Below are positions 34,067-44,032 of a stretch of DNA of 64,000 bases, one piece after another. The stretch is from Cognatundibacterium rivi (GTDB lineage Bacteria > Pseudomonadota > Gammaproteobacteria > Burkholderiales > Burkholderiaceae_D): the NCBI RefSeq assembly GCF_018139565.1, contig NZ_JAGSPK010000002.1, positions 868,001 through 932,000 of the forward strand. Reading direction: 5' to 3'. The notes beneath the pieces were generated by a model. That model saw only the letters and a program-made list of their open reading frames with translations. It ran no database searches and was not told the origin of the DNA. Position numbers and translations under genes: made by a program. Position 1 is the first letter of the stretch. Each line of letters starts with the position of its first letter.

Positions 34067-35857
34067 ATGGCTAATTCTCCATTAAACGACAGTACAGGAG
34101 TTCTGAGTTTTCTGATTACCTGCGACGGTCAGAGCATGCCAGACTTGGTCAAAGTGGTCTCTATCGAAACCCGGCATAGTTTTAATCGTATTCCCTCTGC
34201 GACAATCACCATTCTGGATGGAGATATGCCAAACGGGCACTTTCCTGTTGCCGATGCGGGGAATTTCAAACCAGGCACAAAAATCGTTATCAGTGCAGGC
34301 TATGACTCGAAAACTCAGGTGATCTTTGAAGGCATCGTTATTAAGCATGCCGTAAAAATTAATGGGGAAAACTATTCGCGGCTGATTATCGAGTGTCGAG
34401 ACAAGGCGTTAGCAATGACGGTTGGGCGCAAGAATGCCAGCTACGTCAACAAAACGGACAATCAAATCATTTCAACGCTGATCAGTAATCATGCAGGTTT
34501 AAGCGCCACCGTCGATAGCACTTCCGTTACCTATAAAGAACTTGTTCAGTACTACGTGACGGATTGGGATTACATGATGGCACGCGCTGAAGTGAATGGT
34601 TTGCTTGTCAATGTTGACGCCGGAAAAGTGAGTGTCGCGGCACCGGCAGCCAGTGGAAGCCCAGTTCTCACGCTGACTTATGGTGTTGATCTGCAAGAGT
34701 TTCAGGCTGAACTCGACTCCTGCTGGCAATTAAGCAGCGTCACCAGCACCAGCTGGGATCTGACAAAACTAGCCATCGTGCAGCAAACTGCACAACCGGA
34801 AACGCTGACTGGTCAGGGCGATCTTGACTCAAAGACGCTTGCCGAAGTATTGAATGCCGGTGATTTTGGTTTGCAGACCGCAGCACCATTGGAAAGCGAC
34901 GCATTAACGGCCTGGAGTAAAGCACAGCAAACTAAAGCCGCACTCTCACGAATTCGTGGCCGGATGCAGTTTCAGGGAAGTGCGCTGGTCAAACCTGGCG
35001 TTTTGCTGGAACTGAAAGGCGTGGGAAAACATTTCAATGGAAACGTCATCGCGAGCAATGTCATTCACAGCGTCAGTGACGGTAACTGGGTCACCGAGGT
35101 TGAATTCGGTATGCCGACATATTGGTTTACCGAAGAACATCAGATACAAGCGCCAGAGGCAGCAGCATGGACCGCAGGCATTAGCGGATTACACATAGGC
35201 ATCGTGCTGAAACTTGATGCCGATCCTGAAGGTCAATACAAAATCCAAGTTTCGATTCCATTAATGAATGCGGCTACCGTCGGTGTCTGGGCCCGGTTTT
35301 CGAGTTTTTACGGCTCATCGGGTTTTGGTGCATTCATTATTCCGGAAATTGGTGATGAAATCATTCTGGGGTTCTTTAACAATGACCCATCCTGCCCAGT
35401 CATTCTCGGTAGCCTGTACAGCAGCAAACATGTACCACCGTATGAGCTTGCCGCAGAAAATAACTTTAAGGCGATCGTCACACGTAGCAAACTGAAACTC
35501 GAATTTGACGAAGAAAAGAAAATTATTACCTTGATTACGCCGGGTAAAAACAAAGTTGTCATCAGTGACGAAGATAAATCCATCCTGCTTCAGGATCAGA
35601 ACAATAACAAGGTCGAGCTGAGCCCGAGCGGAATTTTGTTGGATAGTCCCAAAGACATCACCATCAATGCCAAAGGAAAAGTAGCAATTTCAGCCGTACA
35701 AAATGTCGAAATTGCCGCCCAGATGGACGTCAAAACCACAGGTCTCAATATCAACAGCACTGCCAACGTCAGCTTCGTCGCCAAAGGAAGCGCCAGCGCA
35801 GAGCTGTCTGCTGCTGGTCAGACTACGGTCAAAGGCGCCATGGTCATGATTAACTAA
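34067..35857 (+). CDS. eCIS spike protein, VgrG/gp27-gp5-like (Afp8)
   Basis: A 596-residue fusion. The N-terminal about 360 residues form gp27-like hub domains; an OB-fold follows (G-I-V-L-K-L-D-A-D-P-E-G-Q-Y-K-I-Q-V, then I-P-E-I-G-D-E-I-I-L-G-F, S-C-P-V-I-L-G-S-L-Y). The C-terminal repeats K-D-I-T-I-N-A, V-A-I-S-A, V-E-I-A-A build the triangular beta-helix needle. No effector domain is attached. The PAAR tip gene follows directly. Confidence 0.95.
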   Translation: MANSPLNDSTGVLSFLITCDGQSMPDLVKVVSIETRHSFNRIPSATITILDGDMPNGHFPVADAGNFKPGTKIVISAGYDSKTQVIFEGIVIKHAVKINGENYSRLIIECRDKALAMTVGRKNASYVNKTDNQIISTLISNHAGLSATVDSTSVTYKELVQYYVTDWDYMMARAEVNGLLVNVDAGKVSVAAPAASGSPVLTLTYGVDLQEFQAELDSCWQLSSVTSTSWDLTKLAIVQQTAQPETLTGQGDLDSKTLAEVLNAGDFGLQTAAPLESDALTAWSKAQQTKAALSRIRGRMQFQGSALVKPGVLLELKGVGKHFNGNVIASNVIHSVSDGNWVTEVEFGMPTYWFTEEHQIQAPEAAAWTAGISGLHIGIVLKLDADPEGQYKIQVSIPLMNAATVGVWARFSSFYGSSGFGAFIIPEIGDEIILGFFNNDPSCPVILGSLYSSKHVPPYELAAENNFKAIVTRSKLKLEFDEEKKIITLITPGKNKVVISDEDKSILLQDQNNNKVELSPSGILLDSPKDITINAKGKVAISAVQNVEIAAQMDVKTTGLNINSTANVSFVAKGSASAELSAAGQTTVKGAMVMIN

Positions 35858-35876
35858 ACGGAAGAAAGTCATAACT

Positions 35877-36176
35877 ATGCCTCCAGCCGCAAGAATAACC
35901 GACATGCATGTCTGCCCCATGGTGACTCCCGGTCTGCCGCCGATCCCGCATGTCGGCGGCCCAGTTTCAGGACCTTGTGTACCGAATGTGCTGATAGGTG
36001 GATTACCGGCAGCCGTTGTCGGAGATCTATGCGTCTGCGTCGGCCCTCCAGACAGCATCGTGAAAGGTAGTGCAACAGTCATGATCAGCAGTCGACCGGC
36101 AGCGAGAATGGGCGATACGACGGCACACGGTGGAAATATCGTGCTTGGTTTTCCGACCGTCATGATCGGTGGCTGA
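35877..36176 (+). CDS. PAAR-domain spike tip protein
   Basis: A 99-residue PAAR protein, the whole length being the domain: A-R-I-T-D-M-H-V-C-P, N-V-L-I-G-G-L-P-A-A-V-V-G-D, A-A-R-M-G-D-T-T-A-H-G-G-N-I. The His/Cys zinc ligands are retained. It sharpens the spike. No C-terminal toxin extension. Comparable to Afp10. Confidence 0.95.
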   Translation: MPPAARITDMHVCPMVTPGLPPIPHVGGPVSGPCVPNVLIGGLPAAVVGDLCVCVGPPDSIVKGSATVMISSRPAARMGDTTAHGGNIVLGFPTVMIGG

Positions 36177-36194
36177 TTTTATTCGGGAGATAAG

Positions 36195-36608
36195 ATGAAT
36201 CAAAACATATCATTTCTTGGCACTGGCTGGAATTTCCCTCCCGAATTCTCAAAGCGCGGCAACGTGGTCATGGTCAGTGCAGAAGAAGATATCAGACAAA
36301 GTTTGTTCATACTACTGTCAACTTCACCCGGTGAACGTGTAATGCAACCCAATTTTGGGTGCGGACTGAAAAATCAGGTCTATGAAAATATCAATGAAAG
36401 CACTGTCACGATTCTGAAAGACATGATCGCGCGCGCCATCCTGTTTTATGAACCACGTGTAATTCTTGAAAATATTGTGACTGACGCGTCTGACGCTTAC
36501 GAAGGCAAACTGAACTTCACGATTTTTTACACGATCATCAGCACCAATACCCGCCACAATATTGTCTACCCCTTCTACTTGCGTGAAGGCACCGATGTGC
36601 AACTTTAA
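36195..36608 (+). CDS. Baseplate wedge protein, gp25/GPW family (Afp9-like)
   Basis: A 137-residue gp25-like protein with the conserved core S-T-S-P-G-E-R-V-M-Q-P-N-F-G-C-G-L. The E-R segment is the EPR-type motif that starts sheath polymerisation on the baseplate. GGGAGA box. Next to the large gp6-like gene. Confidence 0.94.
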   Translation: MNQNISFLGTGWNFPPEFSKRGNVVMVSAEEDIRQSLFILLSTSPGERVMQPNFGCGLKNQVYENINESTVTILKDMIARAILFYEPRVILENIVTDASDAYEGKLNFTIFYTIISTNTRHNIVYPFYLREGTDVQL

Positions 36609-36626
36609 GCCCTCAGCAGGATCGGT

Positions 36627-39600
36627 ATGAAGTCACATTTAATGATCAGCGATGGCCGCAGCCAGTTACAGCGCCAGCTACCAGCATTAAGTGGAGACTA
36701 CTTCCATCTCAACGAGATGCGCTTTGAACAGCTCCTCGCTATCGCAAGTGAATATGCACGCCTGATGCATTTTTATCAGCCTGATCTCAATACCGATGGC
36801 GACTGGTACCAATTCTTCGCTGCGGATGAAACAGTGCTGATTGCGACTATATTGGCTGTTGACACACAATTTCTCTCAAAGCAGTTTGAACATCGATTGC
36901 AAAGCGAGCCGGATTACAGCGACTGGTTCCGTACCGACATCGCAACAAAGTTAGATGCATCGTATCGGGATCTGATCAACTCACCATTGCTGATTCTCCG
37001 TTTGCTGAATCAATGGCTGACCGCATTCAGCCTTTTACCAAATAATCTCACCAGCCAAGCCAAAACCTTATTGGAAGGCATATTGCGTGGTCTGAAATGG
37101 GAAATTCAAAGCCTGATCAACAGTACGCCTTCGGGACTGAAAGTCTATGTGAATGCATTGTTCAGCAAGCAATTTAAAGAACTCGTTGAATGGCCAGCAA
37201 ACTCAGTAACCGACAATTCGCCGATAGAAAAACTCACTGTCTCAACGACGCAGATTCGTCATAATTTCCATACGCTGAATCTGGCAATTACCATGTTGCA
37301 AAACGGGGTAAAGAAACTATTACCAACGTCCATTACAAGCGGCAATCACGACCCGGCTGTCAGCTTATTAATCAGTTTCATACGTCTTTTTGAAAAACTA
37401 AAAAAACGGCTTAACCGGTTCAGCAATAAGCATATCGATTTTTATTATGGCCAGGTTCTTGGCATGGAACCGCAACGACAACGGCCAGACAGCGCGCATA
37501 TCGTCGTCAAGACCAATACAGCCGTACGCCAGATTTTCATCGAAAAAGGAACAGAGTTCATTGCAGGAAACGATGCAGGACAACGCGACATTGTTTACAA
37601 AGCGGATAGCAATGCTCAACTCAGCGATGCAAAAATTGCTGCTATACACACTCTTTTTTTCGATCGGCATGCGTCAGCATCTCAATTACTGAGGACGCAA
37701 TCAACCTATTTGCGAACGATAACGCCGCCGCCACCAGATGGAGAACAATCCCTGCATGAAAGTCTGCCGCCAGTTCCGCTGATGGGGGCGCCGAAACCGG
37801 GGGAACATGTATCAGGAGGAAGCGCAGCTCGTTTTGGTTTTGCGATTGCAAGCCATACGTTGCTGATGCACGAGGGCGAGCGTACCGTATGCCTCACATT
37901 CCAGTTCCGCGACAACAGCAAATATACTCTTGAGTCCAGTCTGAAAGAAATCGCTAATCAGATTTTGAAACAGGAAAAACATTCACAGCATGGGCAGACA
38001 TCTCGGCTAAGGAATGTAGACGTGTTTGTGAAACTCGTCCGCAGTATGTTTCGTCTCTCACTGACCAGCGCTGCAGGTTGGCACCAGATCACTGAATATC
38101 GTCCTGAATACCAAGGATTAAATCCGGAATTAAGCGCCAACTGCCTGACCATTACATTCACTCTGCCCCCCAGCGCTCCGGCGATCACAGAATATCAGGA
38201 GAGTATCCACGGCGCGGGGTTCCAGACAGCCCTTCCCGTTCTGCGGGGAGAGATGACACAGAATGAATATGCGTATCCCTACGATATTTTAAGTCAGTGG
38301 TTTCTTGACGAGATACAAATCGACGTGCACGTCAATGGATGCCGTCAGCTTGTATTGCATAATCACATAGGGCAAGTCAGTACACTCGCGCCTTTTTTAC
38401 CGTTTGGCCCTCTCCCCGATATTGGCTCTTACCTAGTTCTGGGTTGCGAAGAGATATTGAGTAAGCAACTACGCGATGTTTCGGTTGACGTTGAGTGGGC
38501 GGGATTACCAAACTCTCCAGGCGGATTCGTCAGCTATTACAGTGCTTATGTTTCACCACTTCAATCCGGCGCAGTGCTGATAAAAATGTCAGTACTGGTC
38601 GATGGCAAGTGGGTCAGCGCAAGCGCCAATGACAATCTGTTTCAGCATCAAACCAATGATGATGGAACGCACAGCAATCAAGTGCGTACTGAAAACCGTC
38701 TCAGTTTTCGTTCAGTGATCCCGTTCTACAAACAGAGTTTACCGACACCTCAGACGACCGCAAGCAGCGCATTCAGCTATACGTCAGCAACCATGAACGG
38801 CATGTTCAAAATCAGTCTGAATGCTCCCGATGGTGCTTTTGGTCATCAGGAGTATCCACATTTGCTATCGCAAACGCTGACCAGCAATGCACAGACCAAA
38901 AAATTAAATCTGAAAAAAGCCTTGCCTAATCCGCCCTATACGCCGCAAATCAGCCGTATTGTTTTGAACTACCAGGCCTGTTCAAAAATAAGCTTCGAAC
39001 ACAATAAATCAGAGACACATTCTTTTTTTTCTGAACAATTTATTCATCTCCACCCCATCGGTTACGAGGCGATTCAGCTTCACGATAACAAAGATGTTGC
39101 CTTGATTCCTGATTATGACGCAACAGGAAATTTATTAATTGGCTTAACTGCACAACGCCTTTCCGGACCGTTGAGTCTCTATTTCTATTTACGTGAAGAT
39201 TCGCTGCCAATGACAAAGATTGCAGATGCCAATCTGACCTGGTCATATTTATCATCCAATCGCTGGAAAAAATTACAGCAGGCACAAATTCTGGATGACT
39301 CCACGCAAGGATTCATGACCAGTGGCATCGTACAATTGCAGTTACCTGACGATATCGACAGCGATCATACGGTGTTGCCAAAAGATATGTTCTGGCTGAG
39401 AGTCACTGCTCAGCGAGGGTTGGAACGGTTTTGCAGCCTGTACGGTATCTATACTCAGGCAATCAAAGTTACATGGGATGCCGATCAGGGGCAAAAACTG
39501 AACTCCGTATTACCGGCATTCAGTATCAACAAAAGCCGCAAGAATATCGCCGGCATCGACAGGATATTGCAAATCAGATGCAGTTTTGATGGGAAGTCAG

Positions 39601-40397
39601 AAGAAAGCATTTCACAATTCCGTACAAGAGCGAGCGAACGTCTGCGTCATAAAAATCGCAGTCTGACTGCGTCGGATTATGAATCGCTGATATTGGAAAA
39701 ATTTCCTCAGGTGTATAAGGTAAAGTGTTTTTCCAACCTATGTACAGATTATGGTTCGCGCAGACTGATACGGCCCGGGCATATTCTCATCGTCCCTATT
39801 CCTCACTTAAATCAGGGGGGGCATAGCAATCAGAAACCGAATCTGAGCGGACATCTGATTCATGAAATTCAGAGCTTCATCAAGACTTACGCCCCGCCTG
39901 ACGCGACCATCAGCGTAGAAAATCCGGTGTATGAAGAAATACAAGTGCGCTGCACGATCAAACTGAAAACAGAGTTCAATAACAGCCGTTTTGGCGGACG
40001 TTATATTGAGCAAATTAATCAGGCAATTTGCGACTACCTCTCACCATGGAATGTACACGGCCAGCATCGGCATTTCGGATGGTCGATACAGCAGCATAAC
40101 GTCGTTTCATTTCTGCATGACCTTGAATATGTCGATGAAGTCAGTGGCGTATCCATGTTGCAAATTTGCCCTGTCGGCAGCTCCGCAGAACTATTGTACG
40201 CATTAAAAGATAACGCCAATTTTTTACATCAGGAGAAAGACCTGCAGCCGAGTTATCCCTGGAGTATCGCCGTACCAATTAACGATCACTGGATAGTCAT
40301 TGCCGACAAACCCGGACAACACTCTGCGAAAGCCATTGGCATCAATGAGCTTAAAGTAGGTTCCACATTCATTATTCCAGCGAGAACAGAGACATGA
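36627..40397 (+). CDS. Baseplate J/gp6-like wedge protein, very large (Afp11-like)
   Basis: A 1256-residue protein. The C-terminal part has the J-type core, F-R-T-R-A-S-E-R-L-R-H-K-N-R-S-L-T-A-S-D-Y followed by P-Q-V-Y-K-V-K-C-F; the N-terminal region is helical and the middle beta-rich. This arrangement matches Afp11/Pvc11, the gp6-like subunit forming the baseplate ring, though it is longer than usual. Clear AGGATCGGT-ATG start. Its stop overlaps the following ATG (ATGA). Confidence 0.9.
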   Translation: MKSHLMISDGRSQLQRQLPALSGDYFHLNEMRFEQLLAIASEYARLMHFYQPDLNTDGDWYQFFAADETVLIATILAVDTQFLSKQFEHRLQSEPDYSDWFRTDIATKLDASYRDLINSPLLILRLLNQWLTAFSLLPNNLTSQAKTLLEGILRGLKWEIQSLINSTPSGLKVYVNALFSKQFKELVEWPANSVTDNSPIEKLTVSTTQIRHNFHTLNLAITMLQNGVKKLLPTSITSGNHDPAVSLLISFIRLFEKLKKRLNRFSNKHIDFYYGQVLGMEPQRQRPDSAHIVVKTNTAVRQIFIEKGTEFIAGNDAGQRDIVYKADSNAQLSDAKIAAIHTLFFDRHASASQLLRTQSTYLRTITPPPPDGEQSLHESLPPVPLMGAPKPGEHVSGGSAARFGFAIASHTLLMHEGERTVCLTFQFRDNSKYTLESSLKEIANQILKQEKHSQHGQTSRLRNVDVFVKLVRSMFRLSLTSAAGWHQITEYRPEYQGLNPELSANCLTITFTLPPSAPAITEYQESIHGAGFQTALPVLRGEMTQNEYAYPYDILSQWFLDEIQIDVHVNGCRQLVLHNHIGQVSTLAPFLPFGPLPDIGSYLVLGCEEILSKQLRDVSVDVEWAGLPNSPGGFVSYYSAYVSPLQSGAVLIKMSVLVDGKWVSASANDNLFQHQTNDDGTHSNQVRTENRLSFRSVIPFYKQSLPTPQTTASSAFSYTSATMNGMFKISLNAPDGAFGHQEYPHLLSQTLTSNAQTKKLNLKKALPNPPYTPQISRIVLNYQACSKISFEHNKSETHSFFSEQFIHLHPIGYEAIQLHDNKDVALIPDYDATGNLLIGLTAQRLSGPLSLYFYLREDSLPMTKIADANLTWSYLSSNRWKKLQQAQILDDSTQGFMTSGIVQLQLPDDIDSDHTVLPKDMFWLRVTAQRGLERFCSLYGIYTQAIKVTWDADQGQKLNSVLPAFSINKSRKNIAGIDRILQIRCSFDGKSEESISQFRTRASERLRHKNRSLTASDYESLILEKFPQVYKVKCFSNLCTDYGSRRLIRPGHILIVPIPHLNQGGHSNQKPNLSGHLIHEIQSFIKTYAPPDATISVENPVYEEIQVRCTIKLKTEFNNSRFGGRYIEQINQAICDYLSPWNVHGQHRHFGWSIQQHNVVSFLHDLEYVDEVSGVSMLQICPVGSSAELLYALKDNANFLHQEKDLQPSYPWSIAVPINDHWIVIADKPGQHSAKAIGINELKVGSTFIIPARTET

Positions 40398-41212
40398 CCC
40401 GAAGAACGCGTCAGATGCTACAAGAGCAGTTTAAATATGGAAAAATGCCGACAGAGGAAGATTTTTCTGACTTAATCGAATCCATGCTGAATATGCTGGA
40501 TGAAGGTTTCGATAAAACACCGGAAGCAGGATTCAAAGTCGCGCAACTACGCGATGGAAAACTGGTCAGTTTTTACAAGGATATTAATATCGGGAATGCA
40601 CTCTGGTCTCTTGGTCTGGAAAAATCTAGCGACAATCTGAGTATTCAAGATGCCCGCAATCAGGCACTCCTTACCTTATCCAGCACAACCGGCGCCGATG
40701 GCGTGCATCGCACAGCAGTCGGCATTCGTAAAACCGAACCACAGCATGAACTGGATGTTGCTGGCTGTATTGCCTCTCACGGCCGCATCGGGCGCGAGGG
40801 AGAATTAGCTGTGCCAGCCGATGGTCGCTGGTATGACATTACAGAAACGATGACCGGCTGCCAAGCATGGGAAGTTATCGCCGGAGCCGGCGCAAAAGAC
40901 AGCGATGGCCGTTATGCGCTGACCCATGCGTTTGCATTAAATGCGTTTAATGCAAACGGCAGCATCACTTATCATCAAACACATTTCGGTAATAAATGCA
41001 GCCGGATCGAACTTCGATGGGTCAACGACAATCCAGAGAAACCATTTGAATTTAAATTACAAATGCGTGTTGGTTGCAGCTACGGTGATGACGTATGGAT
41101 TAAATATCATCTGACCCAACTCTGGCTGGATACCCTGATGTTAGAAAGTGACCAGAAACCATTGCGTCAGCCGGTTCCTCAGTACGATGCCAAAGGCAAG
41201 GTTAAAAATTAA
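40394..41212 (+). CDS. Fibre- or baseplate-associated eCIS protein, function not assigned
   Basis: A 272-residue protein. The N-terminus (E-Q-F-K-Y-G-K-M-P-T-E-E-D-F-S-D-L-I-E-S) looks like a baseplate-attachment segment. A beta part follows that recalls tail-fibre shaft domains (E-L-D-V-A-G-C-I-A-S-H-G-R-I-G, then A-V-P-A-D-G-R-W-Y-D-I-T). The C-terminal half contains many aromatics and could be a ligand-binding head. No collagen-like or adenovirus-fibre repeats as in Afp13. ATGA overlap with the J-type gene. It is my best candidate for host-contact protein, but this is an inference. Confidence 0.65.
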   Translation: MTRRTRQMLQEQFKYGKMPTEEDFSDLIESMLNMLDEGFDKTPEAGFKVAQLRDGKLVSFYKDINIGNALWSLGLEKSSDNLSIQDARNQALLTLSSTTGADGVHRTAVGIRKTEPQHELDVAGCIASHGRIGREGELAVPADGRWYDITETMTGCQAWEVIAGAGAKDSDGRYALTHAFALNAFNANGSITYHQTHFGNKCSRIELRWVNDNPEKPFEFKLQMRVGCSYGDDVWIKYHLTQLWLDTLMLESDQKPLRQPVPQYDAKGKVKN

Positions 41213-41215
41213 TCT

Positions 41216-41509
41216 ATGAAAGATTTGATTTCATTCTCTTTGAGTCTTGCTCAGGGCAATCTGATACTGGAAGCACTGGTTGAACGGCCTTTTAAAGAAG
41301 TTTTTGAAACGATAGGACATCTGAACCAACAAGCGGCGGCAAGCTTTCCCGAAGGATCGGATGAAGACGATATCGGTACGATCAACGTCAGCGCCAGTCA
41401 GTTGCGTCTGATTCTGAGTGTATTGGGTGAAATGCCCTACAAGCGTGTCAGCGGACTGTTACACAGCATGCACCAGCAAATGCAGGAGGCAAAGGAAAGT
41501 GATCAGTAA
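41216..41509 (+). CDS. Small unknown eCIS protein (97 aa)
   Basis: A 97-residue acidic, helical protein with no recognised domain (M-K-D-L-I-S-F-S-L-S-L-A-Q-G-N-L; F-K-E-V-F-E-T-I-G-H-L-N-Q-Q). It starts 3 bases after the fibre-like gene and overlaps the next gene by 11 bases, so coupling to the baseplate proteins is strong. A dedicated chaperone is possible. Confidence 0.65.
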   Translation: MKDLISFSLSLAQGNLILEALVERPFKEVFETIGHLNQQAAASFPEGSDEDDIGTINVSASQLRLILSVLGEMPYKRVSGLLHSMHQQMQEAKESDQ

Positions 41510-44027
41510 AGATCACATTGATCGTCTGCAAGCAGATCCTGACGGCCTCGACTTCGATGCTCTCCGGATGCAGGGTCTCGAACTTTTGCAAAGTTTGTCC
41601 AAAGAAAAATGGACAGATTACAATTTGCACGACCCCGGCGTCACCCTGCTGGAATTACTATGCTACGGATTGACCGATCTGGTCTACCGCACCGATTTTG
41701 ACGTCAGCGACTTTTTATGCGGACAAGACGGCGGCATCAATTACAAAGCCTTAGCGCTCTATGCACCGCAAGAGATTTTCGTCAATCAAGCGCTGACCGA
41801 TCTTGATTTTTGTAAATTAATTTACGACAGCTTGCCGGAAGTGGAGGACGTGTGGATATTGTCAGCCAATGATGATCACTCGATACCGGGCATGTTTTCC
41901 GTCTTCATCAAACCTCACGAATCCTTATTTCTTCCAAATCAAAAAGATACTCGTCAGGTGCAGCAAACCTTACGCAATGATGTCATCTGCTTGTTATCAG
42001 AACATCGCAACCTCTGCCGCGACATTGATGATATCCATATCGTCACTCCACAAGCCTATACATTAGCTGGTGAAATCGAAATTGATGATAGCCGTCCACG
42101 TGCCGAAATTTACGCAGACATTTACTTCCGCTGCGCAAAACTGATGACCGCCGGTAGCCAGATTTTACGTTTTGAAGACGCCATACATCAGGGCCTGCGA
42201 TGGGAGGAAATTCTGTGCGGGCCTTTGACAACCCATGGGTATATCAACGAAAAAGATTTTTCGCAGGAAAATTACGACATTGATGTCATGAAGCTGATTA
42301 CGTTAGTACGCCATATTCCAGGCGTAAAAAATGTCAAATCACTGTTTCTGGTCGATGAAAACGGGAATAACTTAGAACTGGTGCATATCGGCCACAAAGA
42401 TATTAACTGTCCGGCATTGCACTTCGTTGAACAAAGCGAAAAGATACACGCCCTGCGTCTGGTACATGGAAGAACCACGTCGCTGGACGCGAGTCATGAT
42501 GATGAAAAAACCGTTCAGAAAAGCACACTGCAAAACAAATATGAAACTCGGGAATTCGGTGAACAAATCGCTTTGTATTTAAAAAAATATGAATTTGAGC
42601 ATAATGCATTTCGCCGCAACAAAGGCAAAATCGATCACATCATACAACTGCCTCAAGGGCAGCACCGCGACTTCGCACAATACATTTCTCTTGGTGAAAA
42701 TACTCCTGCAATCTATGGCATCAATCACTACGGCGTACCAAAGTCTGAGCCACCAGAGGTTCATGCCAGAGCACGTCAATTAAAGGCCTACCTTTATCCA
42801 TTCGAACAAATGATGGCGAATTACTTTGCGTCATTAGAAAATATACGTAGTCTTTATTCCATCGATAAAACGCTGGATCGTAGTTATTTTTCGCAGTTTC
42901 TTACGAACGCAGAAATTCCTGACATCAAGCATTTATATACATCAAAAGCAAACGAATCAGAAGTCGCAAAAATTATTACAGGACAAGATAACGTCTATGA
43001 CCGGCGCAGCCGGGTATTGGACTCATTGCTCGCCATCTACGGCGAAGAATTTCCCACTGAAGAGCTGCGGCGCTATAACTACTATCAAAACGAAAAGCTG
43101 GAACAGGATCTGATTAACAACAAAATACATTTTTTAAAACACCTGTGTGAACTCAGCAGCCGACGTGGCAGTGCCATCAATGTTCAAAAAGAATGGGATA
43201 TTGAAAGTCTGACTCCTTTACAGAAACGTCTGCAAATTCTGACAGGTTCAGTCAATGACAAAAAAGTAAATTCACTAACGGAAGCTTTCCGGGGAAAAAT
43301 TAAGTTCGTCAGCAATAACCGTTATAAAGACGGACGCCTGAAGCAAGTCAACGCCCCCAACACGATTGCCTACGAAAATACCAAAGCGCTTGCTAAACCC
43401 GCTGACTATGTGTCTGATCCGGCATTTACCCTTCCTGATATGGAAGTATGCGAATACTTGCTGCGTGCCGGAGTCGATTGGGCTAGCTTCAGATCCCTGC
43501 CTGCTGGGCGCACGCATGCATGGTTATGTCTGACTGTACAAACGGAAGAAATCTGGCCTCTTCTTCTTTTACCGACCGAAAAAATCAGTCTGTATGCGCA
43601 ACACATGCAACACGCCTTCATCCAGCTAAGTATGGATTGTGAAGGATTTCATCTTGTCGAGCACATCTTACTGCGCCCGCACGGTGAGAATACACATCGT
43701 AAGATTTCACATGATTTCTATGCCCATCGTGTCAGCGTTATCCTGCCTGGATTTACCGCAAGATATGCTGATCAGAAATGTCGCAACTGGATAGAAAATC
43801 TGATCGCACAGCATCTTCCTGCTCACGTCATGCCAGAATTTTTCTGGTTGGAATTTGCCTTTCTGGCGCAATTTGAATTGCGTTATAAAAATTGGATGAG
43901 CGCACTAAAAACTTTTGCGCTGGCGGGCTACAAAGCTGACGCTCAAGATCTGGATAATAAAGCAAGCGATCTGATTGAGTTTTTGAAAAAAAATCGTCAT
44001 CAGCAAACCAGACATTTCTGGATATAA
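41499..44027 (+). CDS. Baseplate protein, Afp12/Pvc12-like
   Basis: An 842-residue protein. The start carries Y-N-L-H-D-P-G-V-T-L-L-E-L-L-C-Y-G-L-T-D, the D-P-G-V-T-L-L-E motif typical of Afp12-like (gp7-type) baseplate wedge subunits; the rest is long and helical. I place the start at GTG 41499, with GGAGG about 10 bases upstream. The frame itself is open further to 41418, within the previous gene. Together with the 1256-residue protein it should form the wedge dimer. Confidence 0.82.
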   Translation: MISKDHIDRLQADPDGLDFDALRMQGLELLQSLSKEKWTDYNLHDPGVTLLELLCYGLTDLVYRTDFDVSDFLCGQDGGINYKALALYAPQEIFVNQALTDLDFCKLIYDSLPEVEDVWILSANDDHSIPGMFSVFIKPHESLFLPNQKDTRQVQQTLRNDVICLLSEHRNLCRDIDDIHIVTPQAYTLAGEIEIDDSRPRAEIYADIYFRCAKLMTAGSQILRFEDAIHQGLRWEEILCGPLTTHGYINEKDFSQENYDIDVMKLITLVRHIPGVKNVKSLFLVDENGNNLELVHIGHKDINCPALHFVEQSEKIHALRLVHGRTTSLDASHDDEKTVQKSTLQNKYETREFGEQIALYLKKYEFEHNAFRRNKGKIDHIIQLPQGQHRDFAQYISLGENTPAIYGINHYGVPKSEPPEVHARARQLKAYLYPFEQMMANYFASLENIRSLYSIDKTLDRSYFSQFLTNAEIPDIKHLYTSKANESEVAKIITGQDNVYDRRSRVLDSLLAIYGEEFPTEELRRYNYYQNEKLEQDLINNKIHFLKHLCELSSRRGSAINVQKEWDIESLTPLQKRLQILTGSVNDKKVNSLTEAFRGKIKFVSNNRYKDGRLKQVNAPNTIAYENTKALAKPADYVSDPAFTLPDMEVCEYLLRAGVDWASFRSLPAGRTHAWLCLTVQTEEIWPLLLLPTEKISLYAQHMQHAFIQLSMDCEGFHLVEHILLRPHGENTHRKISHDFYAHRVSVILPGFTARYADQKCRNWIENLIAQHLPAHVMPEFFWLEFAFLAQFELRYKNWMSALKTFALAGYKADAQDLDNKASDLIEFLKKNRHQQTRHFWI

Positions 44028-44032
44028 GCAAA

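Noticed and set aside
41418..41498. Longer N-terminus of the Afp12-like protein in the open frame.
   Set aside because: It lies inside the preceding gene, its sequence is cysteine-rich and shadow-like, and GTG 41499 has a good ribosome-binding site.
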